DNA of 64,000 bases, taken from positions 53,358 through 117,357 of the forward strand of contig VWZX01002374.1 in assembly GCA_013399015.1 (NCBI GenBank), read 5' to 3'. The stretch comes from Galbula dea (taxonomy: Eukaryota > Chordata > Aves > Piciformes > Galbulidae). This document shows, one piece after another, positions 57,801-64,000 of this stretch. The stretch's first letter is position 1, and every line of letters starts with the position of its first letter. Below the pieces are notes generated by a model. That model did no database searches, was not told where the DNA came from, and worked only from the letters and a program-made list of their open reading frames with translations. The position numbers and the translations under genes are program-made.

Positions 57801-60800
57801 CTAATTTGGGTCACTCTGGTATTTGCTGGCACAACAACCAGTGTCAACCACAGAGGAATAGTTCATGGTACCCAAATCCACATTAATATGGTATCTATCA
57901 CTTAGGGTATTATCCCAAAGCTGTTGAGTGTCTACACCAAGGATCTGAATCCTGTTCCCTTTTTGGGCACTTGGCTTCAGCTTTTTCCTTGAGGGCCTGA
58001 GTAGGATGGATTGTAGCTGCAGTTAAGAGTTGAGGTCTGCCAGGGAGTCCCTTGGCAACATCACAGCATTGAAACCACTGTCTTTGTACCCTGAGGTGGC
58101 AATTAAAAGGGTTTTAGGAACCCAGGAATTACAAAACAGTAACTGCAGTGTTCTATCTCATTACAGACAGCAAGAAGAGATGGATTCAGTGTCATCATCA
58201 CTTCTAGTCTGGTGTCAAAGCCTAGTTAAACTCAGGACTGCTCATCTGGGATGTGTTTTACATGTGCAGATCTAAAGCAATGTGGCCTTTGGGAGAAGAA
58301 CTAACCCACATTCTTCACAGAGCACTAGAAGACATCTTCAGTGCTTTAAAAAGGGCTGGTACTCTTGTCCCTGTCTATTGTTTGAAGAAATACAGGTAAA
58401 GAAGGTGGTTGGACTCCTAAAGCTCCATCAAAGCTGCCCAAGGCAGTGGTGGAGTCACCATCCCTGGAGGGCTTCATAAAACCTACAGATGTGGTGCTGA
58501 GGGCCATGCTTTAGTGACATGGGGGTGGTCAGTTGACAGTTGCCATCCATTCTACAGATGTACACTTCAGGTCAGCTCCAGGGAGGCAGCCTCTTGTTTA
58601 TCTTCACCCTGAAGAACTCCAGTTACACAGGAAAACCAGAAACAGGATCTTCTTTGCCCAGCCCATGCAAGGCTCATGCCTCTTTGAAGTAGATGCTCCA
58701 GAACCAATGATGCTTGGGAGCCATTCAGTGACACCAGCAGCTGGAGACATCCAGCAAACTCTTCCTTAACTGCTCATAGAAGAACTGACAGGTAGGGAAC
58801 TGGGACCAAGCAAACAAACCAAGCCTATGTCTTGGATTTAAAAGTCACAAGCACCCCAGATGTCAGGTGATGGTCAAGGAAGAACTTACCTTAGCTGTGT
58901 CTCTGTTGGCTTCAGGCAGCAGCATGATCAACAGATGCAAAGCTTGGAGCTGTAACTTGATCTTGGGGATCTCTAAGAATAGGAAGAATGAATAGTTTTT
59001 GACATCCCAGTTGCAATTGCTTTGTTCTAAACTAAACCTTGCTGGGCAGCAGCTCTAGGGACACAGCCACCACTACCTGCTTGAGACCAGCAGGTTTAGG
59101 TGTTGGTTGAACACAGTCTGCCTCCCAAATAGAAAATCAATTCAATGAGTGAGCTCTCCCTCATCATCTTGGGCCTTTGCAATAGCAGGGAGACCAGGGA
59201 CTATAAAATTCTGCCTCAGGAGTCAATATTTTTGCAGTATTAACCAGTTTCTCCTTGGTATCATGGTTATTGGGCCCAAATCTAGCACTAGTGCTGGGTC
59301 CAGTTCTGGGCTCTCCTGGGCAAGGAGGACAGGGAACTTCTGGAGAGGATACAGGAAAGGGCTACATAAATGCTGAGGGAACTGGAACATCTTTCTGCTG
59401 GGGAAAGGCTGAGAGAGCTGGGGCTGGGGAGCCTGGAGAAGTCTGAGAAGGGATGTGATCAATGCTTATCAATACTTCATGGGTGGGGTCAGGAGGCTGG
59501 GACCAGGCTTTTGTCAGTAGTGCCCAGGGACAGGACAAGAGGGAACAGGCACAGACTGGAACAGAGCAAGTTCCAGCTAAACAGAATCACAGAATGTTAG
59601 GAGTTGGAAGGGACCTTGAAAGATCATCTAGTCCAACCCTCAATTTCTTTCCTTTGACGGTGGTGGTGCCCTGGCCTAGGCTGCCCAGGCAGGTGGTGGA
59701 GTCTCCATCTCTGGAGACATTCAAATCCCACCTGGACACCAATCCTGTGCAACCTGCTTTGATTGACCCTGCTCTGCCAGGAGGGTTGGACTAGACGATC
59801 CCCAAAGGTCCCTTCCAACCTCTACCGTTCTATGATCTTCAAAGTCCCTTCCCACCATAACTAGTCTAAGATCCCATGATTTTCTCTAGACCAGTCCATC
59901 CCAACTCCTTTGGCACATACTTTCCACCAGGGTGATGAAAGCAGGCAGATATTCAACTGTGAAGAGGGGACTGGGGAGCTCCCTGATGAACATTTTCAGC
60001 AGCCCTGCTGCGTCGTTGTTTCGGACCTGCTCCCAGTCAAAAGTGTCCTCATAAAACTTGGCCTCCAGCTCCTGGTGGAGATTCTGCAAGATAAAAAGGG
60101 AAGAACTGACCTTTAAAACACTGCCTCCTGACCCAGCAGTTTGAGAGCACTTCAGGAAGAGGATGAAAACCATCAGGCAGGTTTACAGCACAGGGGAATT
60201 CAAGTAGCCCTGCAGGAGTAGAGGTTTAGGTGCAGCCAGGCAGAGTTCCAAGCAGGTTATCTTGAGGCTGTTCTGTAAGCTAGGCTGAACTTGGTTCATC
60301 TGGAGCTCCATTTCTGTCAGGGACCCACCTGAACCCTTTTCAAGCAAGAGCATTTTGTGCAGTGCCTTGGAACTAGGAACAGAACCTTCAGTTAAAGAGG
60401 ATTTTTTCTTTTGCAGGGCTTTTCTTTTGCTTTCAAACACTCTCCAGAGGGTTTGGCCCTGAAATATCCAAGCAGTGACAGTTCCTCCTCACTGCCAGGG
60501 AGCTTGCTGGGGAAGCTATGTGTCTTGAGGAAATGGCTTTGACTTCAGGTCTTCTTGGCTTGAGAAGGATGTTTTCTTTTAGGATGGCTATAATTAGATT
60601 AGATCACTGTGGCTATGCTTAGATTTGCTCACTTCCTAGAAGAAGAAAGGCATCAAACCATTTCTGTCAGAAACCTTCCACTTAATACATGTCAAACCCA
60701 CTACAAATAAATACTACTACTACTAAAACTTACCCACCCCCTAGAAAGCACAGGAGACATCTAAGTCAGAATCAACTCTACCATTCTGGATACCTATTTA

Positions 60801-62951
60801 ACTCCTCTTGTCCTCCAGTCTTCTCCAGGCCCTTGCTGGGTAACAGAGGTCTGTTCAGGTCTGGAGGGGAACTGGTTGATGTTTCACACATGGATGTGAA
60901 TGGGAAAGACTCAGTCCTAAGTTCCTCAGAGGGCTAGAAATTTGGCTTCACCTCCTGTTTGGAAAATGCAAGCACCTCCTGAACCTGTTGGGTTAGGGAG
61001 ATTGAAGGATGCTCTGGTAGTGTAAGGATCTCCAGAAATAATTCAGCTTTCAGAGTCATTCCTGGGCAAACAGTGCCAAAATTATATCCTTAAGAACTTT
61101 GCTGCTGCTTTTTGTGTGTGTCTGTGACATAGTTGGTCATAAAATTAGCTGTAGCTAATATTCAGGTTTCAGGTCATGTTTTTGTCAAATATGTTTTAAT
61201 ATCTTTTTCCCCCTCATTTTCTATGACACAAAAATAAAGCTTTTAATCCATTTAGGCAGCAAAGCTGTTTAAAATGACTTGTGTTTGCCCTCTCTTACAT
61301 GAATGGAAGGAAATGACATCTCAAACATGGGCAGCCAGAATGAAGTGGCATGGTGAGCACAAAAGGAAAGAGAAAGTCAGTCAGGATTTGCTCTGTAGAG
61401 TTACAATCTCATTTTTACCAGCAGGTTTTACTGCTTATAATCTGGGCTCTAGCTCAACTTCCTCTGCATTCACATCCTTGGCACATCATCCATCCAAGCA
61501 CCTGGATTAAATTCTCTCTTGCTTCAGTCATGGCTGGGAAATGGGGGATAGAAATTCTCACCTCATCCAAAGCAGCAGAGGGTAGGAAAACTACTCCACA
61601 TTTTCTGCTGAGGATGGGGAAAAAGCCTTGGACACAGAAAGGGAGGAGTTCTAAACCATAAATCTTATTTTTATATAGAGATATAGAGAGAGATATATAT
61701 ATAGACACACAAATCTCTGCACCTAAGTACTTTTAAACCCCATTTCTGCCATATTTTTCAAGGTGGCTGATCCTACAAGAGCCTACTCTGCATCTTTGGT
61801 TCCCTGGAGCTCTTGTTCTAAACCAGATTACAGAGCAGAACTTGGATTTAGTTCTTCTCTTCTTTCTTTCAGCTAGCAGGGGAAACTTCCAGCTGCCTTT
61901 TCTATCTCCAGCCATGGCTGAAATTAGAATGCCCTCAAATCCTAATGTCATGAAGTATTTGCATGAAGAGAGGAAGAAGCTGCAGAGTAGAGGCCCAAGG
62001 TACAGGCAAGAAGGTGCCCACAGACTCCAGAGGGAGCTGGGATGCTACTGCCTCTCTTCAGTGTGTTTCACCTCATGCTGCTTTGTCTTTTCCAGTCATT
62101 TTTTGATGAGCCTTAAATGTTTAGGAACCCTCCACCCCCCAGAATTTGTGTGGTGGTCACAGTGTTGACACCTCCTGCCCTAGAATGCCAGCCTAGAGCT
62201 CTTGAGGGTGGGAAAGTGAGATGCACCATGAGAAGTTGTTTAAACCAGACCAAAAACTGGGGAAGAGGAAGGGAAAATACCCCTAGTTTTCCTAATTTGC
62301 CTCTGCCCAAGACTTCATGGAATCAAGTTAGTCTGGGGAAACAACTGCAAAGATAGTTGCAGCATAATGTCAGGTTCTTGGGCACCAACCACCCTGTGCT
62401 CAAAGCCTGTGAAAATACAGTTCTGGAGGCTGCCAAATAGGGCACAGAAGCCAAATTTCTCCCACTTGGAACATGGAACTGTAAGATTCTAGAAGATAAC
62501 TGAGACATCAAGGGCCACAGTGGTTACAAATGACACTGAGGGAGAGCTTTAGCCAAAGCTGGCTCAGTTTAGCAACTCTGGTTTCATTTAGTTCAGAAAG
62601 CCAGAGATAAGATCACAGCATTTTTGGCTGACAGAGAGGAACTGGAAGGATCCCTCAATGTTTACTAACTCCAACTTCAAGCCTGGGCTTTATATAAGAG
62701 CATGAACCAATGTAAAGCAGTAGGAACACATGTTCCCTGTTGTATTCCTTCCCAGGAACCACTCTGAGCTTTCCCTGGTAGGAATAGCAATGCTGAGCTG
62801 CACACAGCAGTAGTTCTGTATGATCTGACAGAGTCTGGGGTCCAGGAGACAGAAACCTGGCCCAAGGCTGTACCTTGACTCTGGAGGCAGATCCAGGCAC
62901 TCGTAGAATTCCTTCTGTTTCCAAACCTGTTTCTTCAAGCTTAAGCAGCAG
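51711..62951 (-). CDS. ARHGAP28: Rho GTPase-activating protein 28, C-terminal part (eight exons, 5' part beyond window)
   Basis: This gene encodes a cytoplasmic GTPase-activating protein that stimulates GTP hydrolysis by Rho. Eight exons, all with GT-AG borders and consistent phases, give 307 residues plus TGA. The first five cover most of the RhoGAP domain. The arginine finger lies in GILRVPGSASR, the conserved K and R in LLKMFIREL, and the conserved N in APNLF. The last three exons encode DIPEGVIRV, HEIGGNIG and NPQAEWVIKP, the conserved tail of ARHGAP18/28. Residues such as KFYEDTFDW and VEYLPAFITL favour ARHGAP28 over ARHGAP18. The start of the GAP domain and the N-terminus lie above 64000. 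Tail-to-tail placement with LAMA1 is the known vertebrate order. The frame is intact. Confidence 0.93.
51998..52195 (+). mobile_element. CR1 fragment, left arm of a fold-back pair
   Basis: 10228-type sequence that stops at GCCTCAAGCTG and meets an opposite CR1 copy. Confidence 0.8.
52200..52545 (-). mobile_element. CR1 fragment, right arm of a fold-back pair
   Basis: Reverse complement of the 2789 type (CTCCTGCTCAGCTGCAGCC onward), without a 3' tail at the junction. It abuts ARHGAP28 exon 52651-52691 about 100 nt away. Confidence 0.8.
52651..52691 (-). CDS. ARHGAP28: ARHGAP28 window exon 7: 41-nt exon
   Basis: 41 nt, phase 2-1, acceptor acaccag, donor gtaggt. Encodes GQIQSLHEIGGNI, the counterpart of human QNQRLYEIGGNIG. 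Too short to appear as an open frame. Confidence 0.9.
52799..52842. repeat. Poly-T tract
   Basis: Two T runs split by GTGTGG. It is A-rich on the ARHGAP28 sense strand, about 110 nt upstream of the 41-nt exon. Confidence 0.85.
53358..53482 (-). CDS. ARHGAP28: ARHGAP28 window exon 6: C-terminal conserved region
   Basis: 125 nt, phase 0-2, acceptor cctgcag, donor gtgagt. Encodes PDIPEGVIRVYAPLHSKVSM, AIQLNSQTKAKDILARF and HCEN, close to human. Confidence 0.94.
53815..54535. repeat. Minisatellite, 22/25-bp units
   Basis: About 30 units of GTCTAGATAT(TGTC)TGAGGTTTGGA, with a long 25-bp and a short 22-bp form, plus a GTTTTTG-containing variant. It sits in the ARHGAP28 intron between exons 56061-56204 and 53358-53482. 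Confidence 0.95.
54536..56060. other. ARHGAP28 intron, mostly unique
   Basis: Contains one short CR1 tail (55705-55775) and a CTCCTTTTAAAT/CATCCTTTTAAA imperfect repeat near 55490-55530. I looked for the missing linker exon here and did not find it. Confidence 0.4.
55705..55775 (+). mobile_element. Short CR1 tail
   Basis: GGTTGGACTAGATGATCTCC to AGCATTCTGTGTTTCC. Confidence 0.65.
56061..56204 (-). CDS. ARHGAP28: ARHGAP28 window exon 5: after the GAP domain
   Basis: 144 nt, phase 0-0, acceptor cctttag, donor gtgtga, which is weak. Encodes VPSFLISQVRKMNEAAMNNS and VRKLLRRKTMERERPERPE. Remembered human sequence is longer before DVPEG, so either the bird protein is shorter or a small exon was missed. 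Confidence 0.88.
56455..56600 (-). mobile_element. CR1 LINE tail
   Basis: ACCATAGGATGGTTTGGG, GGAAGAGATCTTAAAG. Confidence 0.7.
56805..57058 (+). mobile_element. CR1 LINE fragment
   Basis: GGTGGGACAGGACAAGGGCT to CTAATGATTCTATGATAG. Confidence 0.8.
57245..57412 (+). mobile_element. CR1 LINE fragment
   Basis: 2789-type young copy, 70 nt from the ARHGAP28 exon 57481-57678 donor and antisense to that gene. Confidence 0.8.
57481..57678 (-). CDS. ARHGAP28: ARHGAP28 window exon 4: RhoGAP domain end
   Basis: 198 nt, phase 0-0, acceptor cttccag, donor gtgagt. Encodes AFLQFLKKVVANEGKNKMNL, WNVSMIVAPNLF and HIVRLLIRYQDILWT. The N of APNLF is the conserved GAP asparagine. Confidence 0.95.
58425..58545 (+). 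mobile_element. CR1 LINE tail
   Basis: GCCCAAGGCAGTGGTGGAG and GATGTGGTGCTGAGGGCCAT. Confidence 0.65.
58890..58972 (-). CDS. ARHGAP28: ARHGAP28 window exon 3: RhoGAP domain
   Basis: 83 nt, phase 1-0, acceptor ttcttag, donor gtaagt. Encodes IPKIKLQLQALHLLIMLLPE and ANRDTAK. The LPxANRDT segment is a RhoGAP hallmark. Confidence 0.93.
59285..59840 (+). mobile_element. CR1 LINE fragment with nested insertion
   Basis: Counterpart of the 44400 copy in opposite orientation, interrupted at 59583-59640 by a reversed CR1 tail. Confidence 0.8.
59583..59640 (-). mobile_element. Nested CR1 tail
   Basis: AGAATCACAGAATGTTAGG and TTGGAAGGGACCTTG inside a + CR1. Confidence 0.7.
59921..60083 (-). CDS. ARHGAP28: ARHGAP28 window exon 2: RhoGAP domain
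   Basis: 163 nt, phase 0-1, acceptor cttgcag, donor gtatgt. Encodes NLHQELEAKFYEDTFDWEQV, AAGLLKMFIRELPSPL and TVEYLPAFITLVE. It carries the conserved K and R of the GAP fold. Confidence 0.95.
60084..62873. other. ARHGAP28 intron, unique sequence
   Basis: 2.8 kb, free of CR1, with an AT-rich dinucleotide patch near 61670-61705. No supported exon on either strand. Confidence 0.45.
61667..61706. repeat. AT/AG-rich simple repeat
   Basis: TATATAGAGATATAGAGAGA-type run in an ARHGAP28 intron. Confidence 0.8.
62874..62951 (-). CDS. ARHGAP28: ARHGAP28 window exon 1: RhoGAP arginine-finger exon
   Basis: 78 nt, phase 0-0, acceptor ttcctag, donor gtacag. Encodes LLLKLEETGLETEGILRVPG and SASRVK. The R of GILR is the arginine finger. 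Confidence 0.92.
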
Positions 62952-63199
62952 CTAGGAAAAAAAAACAAACACAACAGCCAAAGATAAATCACAGGAAAAT
63001 ACTCAACAGCACCCCCCCAAAAAAATTGTATTTATTCCTTTCAGTCTAGGTAGCCTTGAAACTCATTGGAAGAAGATGCATTGCTATGGAGTTTGCTCCT
63101 GGAAAGAAGGAAGCTGATGGAAATGAATCTTCTGAAGTTGTTTCTCTATATTCATCACCCTGAGAGATGCAGAGTATGGGAAACTGATAATGAAATACA

Positions 63200-63670
63200 G
63201 TCATAGAATGCCAGACTGGGTTGGGTTGGAAGGGACCTTCCAAGTCCAACCCCCTGCAGTCAGCAGGGACATCTGCAGCTAGAGCAGGTTGTTCAGAGCC
63301 CCAGACAACCTGAGCTGAGATGGTTCCAGGGATGAGACATCTCCCACCTCTCTGGGCAGCCTGGGACAGGCTCTCACCACCCTCAGTGGAAAACACTGCT
63401 TCCTTCTCTCTAGTCTGAATCTCCTCTTTTAGTTTCAACCCATCAGCCCTTGTCCTGTCCCAACAGCTCCTGCTAAGTCTGTCCCCAGCTTTCTTCTAGC
63501 CCCTTGAAGTCCTGCAAGGCTGCAGTAAGGTCTCCCTGGAGCCTTCTCTTCTCCAGGCTCAACAACCCCAACTCTCTCAGCTTGGCCTCACACCAGAGAG
63601 GTTCCAGCCCTCAGATCATTTCTGTGGCCCTGCTCCAGCAGCTCCATGTCTCTCCTGTGCTGAGGACTCC
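63200..63670 (-). mobile_element. CR1 LINE fragment
   Basis: CATAGAATGCCAGACTGGG to CAGCTCCATGTCTCTCC; sense with respect to ARHGAP28. Confidence 0.8.
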
Positions 63671-63959
63671 AGAGTTTAGGCTCTTCTGCCCTTGATTTGA
63701 GACTTGGCACTGCTGTAGAACAATTAACACATCTAAGTATGAATCCAAGGGCAGAGACACAGGGTGAAGCACAATGGTGTTTGGAAGGGAAATTAACCTC
63801 TGGGCACTGTTTAAGCCTTTCCCTGAGGAGCAGAAGGGAAAGGTCTATAGATAACATACATTTCTGGGAACTCTGATTAGAAATGATCCTAGGATAATTT
63901 GTTTTGATTTCTGTGGATAGAAGAACAACCTTTCCACTCTGCTTCTCTATTAAAAAACA

Positions 63960-63980
63960 CATATATATATATATATATAT
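63960..63980. repeat. AT dinucleotide repeat
   Basis: About ten AT units near the window end. Confidence 0.95.
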
Positions 63981-64000
63981 GTTTTGATTTGTCACAGTTT

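Noticed and set aside
60183..60440. 85-codon lysine-rich open frame on the - strand
   Set aside because: It lies in the intron directly downstream of no ARHGAP28 phase-compatible splice pair, and I recognise no homology. Likely chance.
57481..62951. Identity as ARHGAP18
   Set aside because: KFYEDTFDW, LLKMFIREL and VEYLPAFITL agree with ARHGAP28 rather than the ARHGAP18 sequence I remember. A tree would settle it.
1..64000. tRNA, rRNA, snRNA or microRNA genes
   Set aside because: I saw no convincing tRNA boxes, rRNA blocks or snRNA motifs. A covariance-model scan would be needed to exclude small ones.

Overview
The window is vertebrate nuclear DNA, almost certainly from a bird. It has small GT-AG introns and a very dense load of short, 5'-truncated CR1 LINE copies ending in the usual ATTCTRTG-like tails. 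I count 50-60 fragments by eye, roughly a quarter of the sequence. That load exceeds what is usual for most birds and points towards woodpecker-like lineages (Piciformes), but this is inference.

Two protein-coding genes lie tail to tail. On the + strand, positions 1-46408 hold the last 49 coding exons of LAMA1, the laminin alpha-1 chain. The window enters it in the laminin-EGF (LE) array. Order: LE repeats (1-8448), laminin IV type A domain (8881-10879), a second LE array (11797-14623), coiled coil (15731-27475), LG1 (27981-30985), LG2 (32382-36032), LG3 (36236-38049), linker (38523-38685), LG4 and LG5 (39235-46408). All exons join in frame and give an open frame of about 2381 residues ending in TGA at 46406-46408, with poly(A) signals at 46783-46799.

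On the - strand, positions 62951 down to 51711 hold the last eight coding exons of ARHGAP28, a RhoGAP. They cover most of the GAP domain and the whole C-terminus, 307 codons plus stop. The 5' part lies beyond 64000. LAMA1 next to ARHGAP28 in convergent orientation is the known vertebrate arrangement; the paralogous pair is LAMA2-ARHGAP18. The LAMA1 protein contributes to basement membranes. ARHGAP28 inactivates Rho GTPases in the cytoplasm. I see no evidence that the two cooperate beyond being neighbours.

The remainder is intron, 3'UTR and a short intergenic stretch carrying a 25-base assembly gap beside a poly-C run. A 22/25-bp minisatellite of about 720 bp sits in an ARHGAP28 intron. I found no new gene system. 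The points most worth a second look are a furin-type basic motif in LG3 of LAMA1, a NAGNAG acceptor just ahead of the IKVAV exon, a five-exon cassette duplication, the strong sense-strand bias of CR1 copies in LAMA1, tandem CR1 tails, and fold-back and nested CR1 structures.
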